Assembly (NCBI RefSeq): GCF_004114975.1
Contig: NZ_CP030051.1
Location: 5,952,001-6,016,000, forward strand
DNA length: 64,000 nucleotides
Source: Bradyrhizobium guangdongense
GTDB taxonomy: Bacteria; Pseudomonadota; Alphaproteobacteria; Rhizobiales; Xanthobacteraceae
Reading direction: 5' to 3'
Shown in pieces: positions 45,042 through 53,885 of the stretch. The notes under the pieces were generated by a model, which was given only the letters and a program-made list of their open reading frames with translations, made no database searches and was not told where the DNA came from. The translations under genes and the position numbers were made by a program. Position 1 is the stretch's first letter. The number at the start of each line of letters is the position of its first letter.

Positions 45042-45056
45042 TTGCGCGCAGCGCAA
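45042..45056. promoter_or_regulatory. TTGCGC-GCA-GCGCAA inverted repeat
   Basis: Six-base arms around a 3-base spacer, in the gap between the TauD-type gene and the flavin monooxygenase-cytochrome b5 gene. It could be an operator for the TauD-type gene, 60 bases before its start, or a minor RNA hairpin. FixK-type spacing does not fit. Confidence 0.3.
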
Positions 45057-45086
45057 GCTAACGCCGCGTGGCCTTCGCCCGTCCGG

Positions 45087-46769
45087 TCATGGCAAGGCGC
45101 CTGCAGCCTCGACGAGGTCGCCGATGCAGAAATGAGCCATGTGCGCGACGGCCTCGGCACTGTGGTAGTCGCCGAATTCGGCGGTGGCTTCCTTGCCGGC
45201 ATACATCCGGGCGATGCCGGCGCCGCCGGGATGATGCGGCGCCCACTCGGTGATGTCGTAGACTCTTCCCCGGATGATGACCCAGCAATCGTCTCTGGTG
45301 TTGTGCCGGGCGACCTCGGCGCGCGTGACGGGGCGCGAATTCCTGGCGGGAGCCGCCGGCGTCCACAGCGTGCGGGTGATCGCAGCGTAACTGGCCTTGG
45401 CCGCGCGGCGGAAGTCCCAGGGCCCCAATCTCTTGGGCGGCAGCTCGATGCCGATCGTGCGGGCATCGTAGGCATAGATCCAGGAATCGTCCTCGCCGCC
45501 ACGCTTGTCGTGGGCGAAGGCCGGACTCACCCGCTCGTCGAGCGTCTCCAGCAGCGCCTTCTGCTCGGCGGTGTCCCTCGCCCGCAAGTGATCGAAGGCG
45601 AATTTGGAGCCGAGCTGGAAGCGGGTGGCGCGGTAATGCCGCACGCGTTCGTAGTGCAGCAGCGCTGTCGCCACGTCGCTCTTGTGCAGGGCGAAGGCGG
45701 AGCCGAGCGCCGCGGCGTCCTCGAAGGACTGCGCGGCGCCCTGGCCGAAGGTGGGAAGCATCGGATGCGCCGCGTCCCCGAGCAGACAGATGCGGCCCTG
45801 CACCCAGGTTTCGAGCGCATCGCGATCGTAGAGGCCCCACTTCGTCGGACGAACGATCGCGCCGGCCAGAGCCAGCAGGTCACTTCTGCTGGGGTGCCCG
45901 GCGAATGCCTCGCCCACCTCGCGAACGATCTCCTCCCGACCGACTGGAAACCAGTCGCCCTCCTCCTGCTCGAAAGCGGCAGAGTCGGGCTCGTAGCGGG
46001 CGATCCACACGTTCAACAACTCGCCGCCGCGCACCCAATACGTCGTCGCCCCGCTCTTGTCGTTGCGATGGCGGTCCATGCTGAAGGAATCGATGGGATT
46101 GTTGTCCAGCGCCCTGCCGTCCGCCTTGCGAAGCGCAGCGACCACCGCCCGCGGAATGAGTCCGCGGAAGCATGTCACCTCGGTCCAGCGCCTGGGGCGG
46201 GGGTTGGGCCACGCCAGCTGCAACGTGGCGGAGTTGATGCCGTCAGCCCCCACGAGCACCTCTGCCGTGGCGGTCTGGCCATTCGAAAAGGTTGCCGTCA
46301 CCTCGCCGCCAGTCTGACGCAACTGCGTCAGCCGGCTGTCCATATGCACGGTGATGGGGCATCGCGCGCCGCTGTCAGGACCGAATTCGAACACCCGCTT
46401 GTAGAGGCACATCAACAGATCGAGCCGGTGCATGTGATGAAACCCGGCGCCGTCGCCCGCGGCGGTGACATGATCGAACGGCCGCCTGGTCACGCTGCCA
46501 TCCGCGTTGAACTGCCGCGTCGATTCCAGAATGGCCGCACGGCCGCCGTCGATCGCGCCATCGGGCCCCTTGGGATCGCCGCCATCGAGATCGACGCCGA
46601 GCCAGCGACAGATCCGCGCCCCGTTGGGCGGGATGTTCAACCCGGCGCCTGCGGTGCTGGGCACCTTCGTCTGCTCGTAGACATCGACCGATGCGAACAC
46701 GCCGGACTGCCGCAGCGCCAATGCCGTCATCAGCCCGCCCATTCCTGCGCCGATGATCACTGCCCGCAT
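45087..46769 (-). CDS. Flavin monooxygenase fused to a cytochrome b5 domain
   Basis: 560 residues from the ATG at 46769 (GGGAGGA site). Residues 1-~450: salicylate hydroxylase-like class A monooxygenase, with GAGMGG at 7-12, VGADGINSATLQLAW (DG motif) and LGDAAHPMLPTFGQGAAQSFEDA (FAD). Residues ~479-560: cytochrome b5, TRAEVARHNTRDDCWVIIRG, HPGG with first heme ligand His513, and second ligand His536 in DYHSAE. Class A enzymes normally take electrons straight from NAD(P)H, so an attached b5 heme is unexpected. A WYL regulator is divergent upstream. Confidence 0.88.
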   Translation of the reverse strand: MRAVIIGAGMGGLMTALALRQSGVFASVDVYEQTKVPSTAGAGLNIPPNGARICRWLGVDLDGGDPKGPDGAIDGGRAAILESTRQFNADGSVTRRPFDHVTAAGDGAGFHHMHRLDLLMCLYKRVFEFGPDSGARCPITVHMDSRLTQLRQTGGEVTATFSNGQTATAEVLVGADGINSATLQLAWPNPRPRRWTEVTCFRGLIPRAVVAALRKADGRALDNNPIDSFSMDRHRNDKSGATTYWVRGGELLNVWIARYEPDSAAFEQEEGDWFPVGREEIVREVGEAFAGHPSRSDLLALAGAIVRPTKWGLYDRDALETWVQGRICLLGDAAHPMLPTFGQGAAQSFEDAAALGSAFALHKSDVATALLHYERVRHYRATRFQLGSKFAFDHLRARDTAEQKALLETLDERVSPAFAHDKRGGEDDSWIYAYDARTIGIELPPKRLGPWDFRRAAKASYAAITRTLWTPAAPARNSRPVTRAEVARHNTRDDCWVIIRGRVYDITEWAPHHPGGAGIARMYAGKEATAEFGDYHSAEAVAHMAHFCIGDLVEAAGALP

Positions 46770-46931
46770 CCTGTCATCCTCCCGGACTAAGCGAACGCAT
46801 CGAGTCCAGACTAGCCACGGGCGGACCGGCAATAAAGCGGCTTCTCGCGGAACAGGACGTGTAAGAGGCCCCGATCATCGGCGACAGCAACACGAGTTGC
46901 ACGGCTTCAGTTTGGGCGAGTTGGCGGCCGA

Positions 46932-46952
46932 TGCTGACAGGATCTGGCAGCA
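46932..46952 (+). promoter_or_regulatory. WYL regulator operator 1
   Basis: TGCTGACAG, 3 bases, CTGGCAGCA: a near-perfect inverted repeat 20-40 bases before the WYL regulator start. It is the same sequence as the site at 47662-47682 apart from one arm base and the spacer, so both are likely bound by the same protein. Confidence 0.75.
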
Positions 46953-46971
46953 TGGCGTGATACGAGCCGGC

Positions 46972-47658
46972 ATGTCGCGCGCTCAACGCCTTCTTGATGT
47001 GATCCAGCTCTTGCGCAGCCATCGTCGGCCGGTCGCGGCAGGCCGGCTGGCCGAGGAACTCGGCGTCTCGCTCCGGACGATCTATCGGGACATCGAGACG
47101 CTGAAGGGCCAAGGGGCCCATATCGATGGCGAGGCCGGAATCGGCTACGTGCTGCGGCCGGGATTCATGTTGCCGCCTTTGATGTTCTCGGAAGAGGAGA
47201 TCGAAGCGCTCGTGCTGGGCGGTCGATGGGTTGCGGCACAGCCGGATGAGCCGCTCGGCAAGGCGGCGAGGAACGCACTCGCAAAGATCGCCGCCGTGCT
47301 GCCCGATGACCTGCAGCGGAGCCTGGAAACCTCCAGCCTGATGGTCGCTCGCCGTGATCCGGCGGCAGGCGATACCGAATTGCCTGTCATCAGGGCCGCG
47401 ATCCGCACGGAGCGCAAATTGCGCATCACCTATTGCGACGAACGGGACAATCGCACCCATCGCACGATCTGGCCGATCGCGCTCGGGTTCTTCGATTCCG
47501 TACGCATGGTGGCCGCCTGGTGCGAGAACCGTGACGACTTCCGCCATTTCCGCACCGACCGGATCCTGTCGATCACGCTCACGGAGCGGCGCTACCCACG
47601 ACGCCGCACCGACTTGCTGCAGGAGTGGAAGCAGCAGGAAGGCATGAGTGAGTCCTGA
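46972..47658 (+). CDS. YafY-type HTH and WYL domain transcriptional regulator
   Basis: 228 residues. The DeoR-like helix-turn-helix at the N-terminus (MSRAQRLLDVIQLLRSHRRPV, GVSLRTIYRDIETLKGQGA) is followed by a WYL-type domain (IRTERKLRITYCDERDNRTHRTIWPIALGF, MVAAWCENRDDFRHFR). WYL domains bind small molecules or nucleic acids and often govern stress or detoxification genes. Operators flank it on both sides. It likely controls itself and the VOC gene that follows. Confidence 0.9.
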   Translation: MSRAQRLLDVIQLLRSHRRPVAAGRLAEELGVSLRTIYRDIETLKGQGAHIDGEAGIGYVLRPGFMLPPLMFSEEEIEALVLGGRWVAAQPDEPLGKAARNALAKIAAVLPDDLQRSLETSSLMVARRDPAAGDTELPVIRAAIRTERKLRITYCDERDNRTHRTIWPIALGFFDSVRMVAAWCENRDDFRHFRTDRILSITLTERRYPRRRTDLLQEWKQQEGMSES

Positions 47659-47661
47659 TCA

Positions 47662-47682
47662 TGCTGACAGAAACTGTCAGCA
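47662..47682 (+). promoter_or_regulatory. WYL regulator operator 2
   Basis: TGCTGACAG, AAA, CTGTCAGCA: a perfect 9-bp inverted repeat, 4 bases after the WYL regulator stop and 47 bases before the VOC start codon. Same sequence as the site at 46932-46952. Confidence 0.8.
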
Positions 47683-47728
47683 CCGTCAGTTAAGCGTCGG
47701 CCATCGTCAAGCCGAACAGGAGATGCAA

Positions 47729-48100
47729 ATGGCCGATTTCAACCTCGTGGTGCTCTATGTCGCCGACGCGCAAGCGAGCTCCGCCTTCTATCAGACGCTG
47801 CTGGGGTGCCCCGTCGCGCAATCATCTCCCAAGTTCGTGGTTCTTCCGCTCGGGAACGGCACCATGCTGGGCCTGTGGCAGCGGGACGCCGTCGTGCCTC
47901 CTTCTGCTTCGGAGGCCGGCAGCAGCGAGATCTCGTGGACGGCGCCAGATGCGGAGGCCGTGCGCGCGACCTGTGAGGCGTGGACCACCCGCGGCGTCAG
48001 GATCGCGCAGCCGCCGACCGCGATGCCGTTCGGGCACACCTTTGTTGCGCTCGATCCGGACGGGCATCGCCTGCGCGTCCTGGCACCCGCTGCCGTCTAA
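47729..48100 (+). CDS. VOC-family (glyoxalase/bleomycin resistance-like) protein
   Basis: 123 residues from the ATG at 47729 (AGGAG six bases upstream; the ATG at 47723 would leave no spacing). One VOC repeat pair: NLVVLYVADAQASSAFYQTLLG and GHTFVALDPDGHRLRVLAPA. Lacks a full set of metal ligands, so it may bind rather than convert its ligand, like antibiotic-binding VOC proteins. Under control of the WYL operator upstream. Confidence 0.82.
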   Translation: MADFNLVVLYVADAQASSAFYQTLLGCPVAQSSPKFVVLPLGNGTMLGLWQRDAVVPPSASEAGSSEISWTAPDAEAVRATCEAWTTRGVRIAQPPTAMPFGHTFVALDPDGHRLRVLAPAAV

Positions 48101-48867
48101 GCAATCAGCTGCCTCGCCGCCGCCGAGATCATCACCAGCCCGCCGGTGATCACGGCGACGTCGAGGATCGCGGCGTGGATGTGCACCGGCATCCGCTCGA
48201 CGAAGGCCTTGGCCAGGAACGCGCCGGGGATGGCGATGCCGCCGATCAGGAGTGCGAAGGCGAGCACCTGCGCGGTGACGGCGCCGGCGAGGCCGAACAC
48301 CGAGATCTTGATCAGGCCGGTGCCGAGCGAAATCATCGCGTCGGTCGCGATCACGGCGGCGCCTTCGAGGCCCGCGGCCATCAGGAGCGAGAGCAGGATC
48401 ACGCCCGAGCCCGAGGTGCCGCCGACCAGCACGCCGTAGCCGACCGAGCCCGCGGCAAGGCCGGCGTCGCCGATCCTGACCGCGCGCCGCCGCAGCATGC
48501 GGCGCAGCGGCACGCTCAGGATCAGCATGGTGCCGATCACGATCGCGGCGCCGGCATTGGTGAGACGGGTGTAACCATAGGCGCCGAGCGCGGTCGTCAG
48601 CGCGGCGCAGGCGAGCACGATCAGCGCACGGCGCCGATCGGCGTAGCGGAGATAGGCCACGGCGCGGCTGGAATTGGTGAACAGTGCTGATATCGCGATG
48701 ATCGGCACCACCGGCTCGGCACCGACCAGCGGCACCAGCACCAGGGGCATCAGGGCGCCGGTGCCGTAACCGGCAAGACCACCGATGATCGAAGCAAACA
48801 ACGCCATCATCGCGACCAGCAGCAGCTGGAAAATCGAGATGTCGGCGAAGCCTGAGACGATCGTCAA
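48097..48867 (-). CDS. TauE/SafE family sulfite/organosulfur exporter-like protein
   Basis: 256 residues from the TTG at 48867. Seven or eight hydrophobic segments with two internal repeats of the TauE/SafE type: FASIIGGLAGYGTGALMPLVLVPLVG and YGVLVGGTSGSGVILLSLLMAAGLEG. It probably exports or imports small anions across the inner membrane. The TTG overlaps the stop of the CCA transferase gene as TTGA, implying translational coupling; an internal ATG would remove the first repeat strand. Confidence 0.85.
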   Translation of the reverse strand: MTIVSGFADISIFQLLLVAMMALFASIIGGLAGYGTGALMPLVLVPLVGAEPVVPIIAISALFTNSSRAVAYLRYADRRRALIVLACAALTTALGAYGYTRLTNAGAAIVIGTMLILSVPLRRMLRRRAVRIGDAGLAAGSVGYGVLVGGTSGSGVILLSLLMAAGLEGAAVIATDAMISLGTGLIKISVFGLAGAVTAQVLAFALLIGGIAIPGAFLAKAFVERMPVHIHAAILDVAVITGGLVMISAAARQLIA

Positions 48868-50117
48868 TGTTTCTCGCGAGTGGCGCGTGCGGTTGCTTGA
48901 TCGGCGATGGCGGCGAGTGCGGCTTCCTCTAGTGGAAAATCCGCCGCAAGCCAAGCGTCCTCGGCAAGCGTCAACACGTGTCCGAGCACGGGTCCTTCCG
49001 CCAGGCCGCGCGCGATGAAGTCGGCGGCCTTCAGCGGAAATTTCGGCGCAATCCAGCGCTGCGGCAGCTCCGCGAGCGCGCGCCAGCGCGACGAATTCGC
49101 GTCGTTGACGCTCCGCGCCCAGGCCAGCAACACGCGATCGTGATAGCGCTCGGGGCCGAGCCGGTAGAGCAGTCGCCGTGCACGCGCCTCGTCCATGGCG
49201 GCGAAGCGCCACCAGCGATGGCCCATCGAATCCAGCGCCTTGGTTTCCGCATTGGAGAGCCTGAGGCGCGTGGCAACACGCTTGGCGTCTTCGGTGACGG
49301 CCACGGTCAACGCGGCGAGGCGCCGCGTGGGGCTAGCCGGCAGATCGAGCGCGCGCTCGATCGCGATCATCGCGCTCAGCGGCGCGGTATAGGCGACGCC
49401 GCCGATCAGGGCTTGCAGCAGGCCGGCATCAGTCATCGCAAGCGCGGCGGCAGATGCGCCTGATGCCACCAGCAGCTTCAGCATCTCCATGCGCACGCGC
49501 TCCGCCGAAAGGGCCGCAAGGCCAGCGCGGCCGCGGATGCAGGCGAGGTAGCCGTCGCGATCCGGCTCGCCGGCGCCGAAGGCGGCATGGATGCGGAAGA
49601 AGCGCAGGATGCGCAAATAATCCTCGGCGATGCGCTGATCGGGATCGCCGATGAAGCGAACGCGCCGCGCCCTGGCATCGGCGATGCCGCCGACGTAGTC
49701 GTAGACCACGCCGCTCGCATCGACCGACAGGCCGTTCATGGTGAAGTCACGCCGCTCGGCGTCCTTCACCCAGTCGCGGCCGAACGCGACCTTGGCCTTG
49801 CGGCCGAAGGTTTCGGTGTCCTCGCGCAGCGTCGTGACTTCGTAAGGCGCGCCGTCGATCACCAGCGTGACGGTGCCGTGGTCGATGCCGGTCGGCACGC
49901 TCTTGATCCCCGCAGCCTTGGCCCGGCGCACCACCTCGTCCGGCAGCGCCGTGGTCGCGATGTCCAAATCGCCCGGCGGCAGGCCGAGCAGCGCGTTGCG
50001 CACGGTACCACCGACGACGCGCGCCTCCTCGCCGTCAGCGTTGAGCAGTTGCAGGACGCGCGCCGTCCCGCCTGCGGTCAGCCAGGGCGCACCAGCAAGT
50101 ATCGGCTCCGCGCTCAT
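48864..50117 (-). CDS. cca: CCA tRNA nucleotidyltransferase / poly(A) polymerase family
   Basis: 417 residues from the ATG at 50117. The nucleotidyltransferase core shows RVVGGTVRNALLGLPPGDLDIATTA (metal Asp pair DLD) and RRDFTMNGLSVD; the helical head domain with RIAEDYLRILRFFRIHAAFG follows. It adds or repairs the 3' CCA end of tRNAs. Poly(A) polymerase activity cannot be separated from sequence alone. It shares a TTGA overlap with the TauE gene downstream and lies 19 bases after the DUF6111 gene. Confidence 0.92.
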   Translation of the reverse strand: MSAEPILAGAPWLTAGGTARVLQLLNADGEEARVVGGTVRNALLGLPPGDLDIATTALPDEVVRRAKAAGIKSVPTGIDHGTVTLVIDGAPYEVTTLREDTETFGRKAKVAFGRDWVKDAERRDFTMNGLSVDASGVVYDYVGGIADARARRVRFIGDPDQRIAEDYLRILRFFRIHAAFGAGEPDRDGYLACIRGRAGLAALSAERVRMEMLKLLVASGASAAALAMTDAGLLQALIGGVAYTAPLSAMIAIERALDLPASPTRRLAALTVAVTEDAKRVATRLRLSNAETKALDSMGHRWWRFAAMDEARARRLLYRLGPERYHDRVLLAWARSVNDANSSRWRALAELPQRWIAPKFPLKAADFIARGLAEGPVLGHVLTLAEDAWLAADFPLEEAALAAIADQATARATREKH

Positions 50118-50136
50118 CGTCCGGCCCTTGTCCTTT

Positions 50137-50400
50137 TCAGCTTTCCCTGCCCGGCACGAGCTTGCCGTTCTCGATATGGGCGGGAATGTAGGTCGAGTTC
50201 GGCGCGGCGCCGGAGAAATGCGCAAGGCCAATCAGGCCGGCGATGACGAGCACGAGCGCCACCAGGATCAGGCGCGCGACGACGGTGATCGGCCAGGACG
50301 ATTGCACGAACAGGCCGGATCGCGTGGCGGCCAGGAACAGCGCATAGACGGCAAAGGGAATGAGGAAGATTCCGATCTCGGTCAGAACCGGCCGGATCAT
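50137..50400 (-). CDS. DUF6111-like membrane protein
   Basis: 87 residues with two membrane helices (TEIGIFLIPFAVYALFLAA and VVARLILVALVLVIAGLIGLAHF) and a short C-terminal tail. It begins with an ATGA overlap on the NudL stop. This small membrane protein recurs between NudL and CCA transferase genes in Rhizobiales. Function unknown. Confidence 0.75.
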   Translation of the reverse strand: MIRPVLTEIGIFLIPFAVYALFLAATRSGLFVQSSWPITVVARLILVALVLVIAGLIGLAHFSGAAPNSTYIPAHIENGKLVPGRES

Positions 50401-51074
50401 GACGAATAGATCCGCTCATACAGCACACGCAGCATCCCGGCCGTCGCCCCCCAGATGTAACGCTCGGCAAACGGCATGGCATAATAAAACCGCTCCATGC
50501 CGCGGAATTCCTTGCTGTGCACCTGGTGATTCACCGGATTCATCAGGAAGGATAGCGGCACTTCGAATGCGTCATCAACCTCGGAATGGTTGATCGTCAG
50601 CTGAAAACCCGGCCGCACCCTCGCCACCGTCGGCAGGATGCGGAAGCCGAACGCGGTGCCGTAGAGATCGAGATAGCCGATCGGCTCGACGAACTCTCTG
50701 GACAGCCCGACCTCTTCCTCGGCCTCGCGCAGCGCGGCGTCGAGCGGCGAGGAATCGGTCGCGTCGATCTTGCCGCCGGGAAAGGCGATCTGACCGGCGT
50801 GATCGTTGAGATGGGCCGAGCGCTGCGTCAGCAGGATGGTCGGCTCGGGATGATCGACCACCGCGATCAGGACCGCGGCGGGACGCACCGGCTGCTCGCG
50901 CGCGACGATCTCGAGCATCTTGTCGGTGCCGGGATCGCCGGACGCCGGGATGATGTTGGGATCGTAGAGGCCGGGCGGAACGTCGAAGCCGAGCTTCGCC
51001 TTCGAGCGGGCGAAGAAATCCGCGGCCGCCATCGCGACCGGCTCGCTCGTCAGGATAGGCTTGTTCAAATTCAA
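50397..51074 (-). CDS. CoA pyrophosphatase (Nudix, NudL-like)
   Basis: 225 residues. Nudix box in GGKIDATDSSPLDAALREAEEEVGL, with the CoA-specific upstream helix LLTQRSAHLNDHAGQIAFPGG. The enzyme splits CoA and derivatives to 4'-phosphopantetheine and adenosine 3',5'-bisphosphate. The apparent start is a TTG at 51074 overlapping the DUF1285 stop as TTGA; another TTG follows two codons later, so the start is uncertain by a few residues. Confidence 0.9.
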   Translation of the reverse strand: MNLNKPILTSEPVAMAAADFFARSKAKLGFDVPPGLYDPNIIPASGDPGTDKMLEIVAREQPVRPAAVLIAVVDHPEPTILLTQRSAHLNDHAGQIAFPGGKIDATDSSPLDAALREAEEEVGLSREFVEPIGYLDLYGTAFGFRILPTVARVRPGFQLTINHSEVDDAFEVPLSFLMNPVNHQVHSKEFRGMERFYYAMPFAERYIWGATAGMLRVLYERIYSS

Positions 51075-51682
51075 AGCGCGGCCCTCACCTGCTCCGCATC
51101 GGCCATGGGAAAGAATTCGCCCGATGATTCGACGCCGAACATCGGCTGGCCATCGACCATCCGCTCCTCGCCCATGTCAACAAGATCGTAATAGAGCGCG
51201 CGGGTGACCTTGGCCCAGAGGTCGGCGCGCACATGCAAGTACGGCGTCAGCCCGCCGTCCGCCGCCTGCTCGAAGCGCAGCCGGTGCGCGGCATCGCAGG
51301 TGACCCAATCGTCGACATTGGTGCGGAAGCTGAGCACGCGCTGGTTGCCCTCGCCGTGCTTCAGCATCTCGACCGCCATGAACGGCGCGTCGTCGACGCG
51401 GATGCCGACCTTCTCCACCGGCGTGACGAGGAAATGCTTGTCGCCCTCGCGCTTGAGGATGGTCGAGAACAGGCGGACCAGCGCGTGGCGGCCGATTGGC
51501 GTGCCCATGTAGAACCAAGTACCATCGGACGCGATTCGGATGTCGAGATCGCCGCAGAACGGCGGATTCCACAGGTGGACCGGAGGCAGGCCTTTTTTGG
51601 CGCCTTCGGCCTTGGCAGCACTTTGGGCGGCGGCAGTCAGCCCTTCAAGACCGCGATCGGCGCTCTGCCCTTGGTTCGCCAT
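51071..51682 (-). CDS. DUF1285 family protein
   Basis: 203 residues from the ATG at 51682, with AGGGCAAACC upstream. PPFCGDLDIRIASDGTWFYMGTPIGRHALVRLFSTIL and VTPVEKVGIRVDDAPFMAVEM are the DUF1285 core; the first ~30 residues are low complexity. Structures of this family show paired beta-barrels with no known reaction. It heads the DUF1285-NudL-DUF6111-cca-tauE operon. Confidence 0.85.
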   Translation of the reverse strand: MANQGQSADRGLEGLTAAAQSAAKAEGAKKGLPPVHLWNPPFCGDLDIRIASDGTWFYMGTPIGRHALVRLFSTILKREGDKHFLVTPVEKVGIRVDDAPFMAVEMLKHGEGNQRVLSFRTNVDDWVTCDAAHRLRFEQAADGGLTPYLHVRADLWAKVTRALYYDLVDMGEERMVDGQPMFGVESSGEFFPMADAEQVRAAL

Positions 51683-51942
51683 GGTTTGCCCTGACTTTGT
51701 CATTTGGCACGATTGGTGCAGGTCTACGTTGTACGTAACTATACGGTTCCACCCCGGGTAAGTCCGGTGTGGAGGTCTCCACTTCGTGATGCCGTACATA
51801 ACCCGAAGCCGATAAGGTGGGGATAGGTTAATTCAACGAATACATGGCGTTCCTGCAAGTTTAGCATAGGGCCATGATGCAAAGTTGATGCGGTCGTTTG
51901 ACGACGCAGGAAAACCGCGTTGCAGGCTGAAGGAGCGAGCGT

Positions 51943-52941
51943 ATGGCGGAAAGTGTCGAGAAACTCGAAGACGGCGTCGTTCGTTCGGCCGAGCAGGTAT
52001 CGGGTCAGATTCGTGCGGCGAAGGACGCGATCGCATCGGTGATCTTCGGCCAGGATCGCGTGATCGAGAACACGCTGGTCACCATCCTCTCCGGCGGCCA
52101 CGCGCTGCTGATCGGTGTGCCCGGTCTCGCCAAGACCAAACTGGTCGAAACGCTCGGCGTCACGCTCGGGCTCGACGCCAAGCGCATCCAGTTCACGCCC
52201 GACCTGATGCCGTCGGACATTCTCGGCGCCGAAGTGCTGGACGAGAGCACGGCCGGCAAGCGCTCGTTCCGCTTCATCGCGGGTCCCGTGTTCGCGCAGC
52301 TGTTGATGGCCGACGAGATCAATCGCGCCAGCCCGCGCACGCAGTCGGCGCTGCTGCAGGCGATGCAGGAGCAGCACATCACCGTCGCCGGCGCACGGCA
52401 CGATCTGCCGAAGCCGTTCCACGTGCTGGCGACGCAGAACCCGCTGGAGCAGGAAGGCACCTATCCGCTGCCCGAAGCACAGCTCGATCGCTTCCTGATG
52501 GAGATCGACGTCGACTATCCCGATCGCGACGCCGAGCGCCGCATCCTGTTCGAGACGACAGGCGCCGAGGAGACGCTGGCGAAGGGATCGATGACTGCGG
52601 ATGCACTCATCACGGCGCAGCGGCTGGTGCGCCGCCTGCCGGTCGGCGATTCCGTCGTCGAAGCCATTTTGTCGCTGGTGCGCTCGGCGCGTCCGGGACC
52701 TGACGCCGGCGAGGCCGGCAAGTTCATCGCCTGGGGCCCCGGCCCGCGCGCCAGCCAGTCCTTGATGCTTGCGGTGCGCGCACGCGCGCTGATCGACGGA
52801 CGTCTGGCGCCCTCGATCGACGACGTGCTCGATCTCGCCGAGCCGGTGCTGAAGCACCGCATGGCGCTGACGTTCCAGGCGCGCGCCGAAGGCCGGACGA
52901 TTCCCGACGTGATCAAGCAGTTGAAGACGCGGATCGGTTGA
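51943..52941 (+). CDS. MoxR family AAA ATPase
   Basis: 332 residues. Walker A GVPGLAKTK at about 63, Walker B LLMADEINRASPRTQSALLQAMQE at about 123, and the sensor motifs of MoxR ATPases. These act as chaperones in assembly of metal enzymes or envelope complexes, usually with a DUF58 partner, as here. The stop overlaps the next ATG as TGATG. Confidence 0.93.
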   Translation: MAESVEKLEDGVVRSAEQVSGQIRAAKDAIASVIFGQDRVIENTLVTILSGGHALLIGVPGLAKTKLVETLGVTLGLDAKRIQFTPDLMPSDILGAEVLDESTAGKRSFRFIAGPVFAQLLMADEINRASPRTQSALLQAMQEQHITVAGARHDLPKPFHVLATQNPLEQEGTYPLPEAQLDRFLMEIDVDYPDRDAERRILFETTGAEETLAKGSMTADALITAQRLVRRLPVGDSVVEAILSLVRSARPGPDAGEAGKFIAWGPGPRASQSLMLAVRARALIDGRLAPSIDDVLDLAEPVLKHRMALTFQARAEGRTIPDVIKQLKTRIG

Positions 52942-53885
52942 TGGCAGCAGAGAACGGGCACACGGCGAAGGAGATCATCGCGATCCGACGTGCCGATGGC
53001 GAAAGCCGTACGCTCGCCGCTTCCTTGCCGCGCCTTGTGCTCGAGGCCCGTCGCATTGCCGCCAACGTCATTCACGGCCTGCACGGACGACGCCGCGCCG
53101 GCTCCGGCGAGAATTTCTGGCAGTACCGCCGCTTCGTCTCGGGCGAACCGTCGCAGAACGTCGACTGGCGGAGGTCGGCGCGCGACGACCATCTCTATGT
53201 CCGCGAGCTTGAATGGGAGGCGTCGCACACGGTCTGGATTTGGCCCGACCGTTCGCCCTCGATGGCCTTCGCCTCGAAGACCGCGCGCGAGTCCAAGCTC
53301 GAGCGCACGCTGATCGTCGCCTTCGCGCTGGCTGAGCTGCTGGTCGCGGGCGGCGAGCGCGTCGGCATTCCCGGCTTGATGGCACCGACCGCGAGCCGCA
53401 GCGTCATCGACAAGATGGCGCAGGCGATGCTGCATGACGATGCCGACAGGTTGAGCCTGCCGCCCTCCTTCGTGCCCGCGGCGCTGGCCGAAACCATCGT
53501 GCTGTCGGATTTCTGGTCGCCTATATCTGAGATCAGGGCGACGCTCGCCGGGCTCTCCGGCTCCGGCGCGCATGGCACGCTGGTGCAGATCGTCGATCCC
53601 GCCGAAGAGAGCTTCCCCTATTCCGGTCGCGTCGAGTTCGTCGAGCCAGAAGGCTTTGGCGTGATCACCGCCGGCCGCGCCGAAAGCTGGGCGCAGGATT
53701 ACACCGCGCGGCTCGCGCTGCACCGCGACCAGATCCGCGCCGAGACCAACAAGCTCGACTGGCTGTTCACGACGCACGCGACCGACCGCTCGGCCGCCGA
53801 GCTCCTGCTGTTCCTCCATGCCGGCATGCAGGTGAGCAAATCGGGCGCCCGCACCACGTCGATCAAAGCGGGGCCGGCCGCATGA
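52941..53885 (+). CDS. DUF58 domain protein
   Basis: 314 residues. FWQYRRFVSGEPSQNVDWRRSARDDHLYVRELEWE is the DUF58 signature, with a VWA-like fold around it (VWIWPDRSPSMAFAS). DUF58 proteins occur with MoxR ATPases and are thought to be their client adaptors. The stop overlaps the following ATG by 4 bases. Confidence 0.92.
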   Translation: MAAENGHTAKEIIAIRRADGESRTLAASLPRLVLEARRIAANVIHGLHGRRRAGSGENFWQYRRFVSGEPSQNVDWRRSARDDHLYVRELEWEASHTVWIWPDRSPSMAFASKTARESKLERTLIVAFALAELLVAGGERVGIPGLMAPTASRSVIDKMAQAMLHDDADRLSLPPSFVPAALAETIVLSDFWSPISEIRATLAGLSGSGAHGTLVQIVDPAEESFPYSGRVEFVEPEGFGVITAGRAESWAQDYTARLALHRDQIRAETNKLDWLFTTHATDRSAAELLLFLHAGMQVSKSGARTTSIKAGPAA

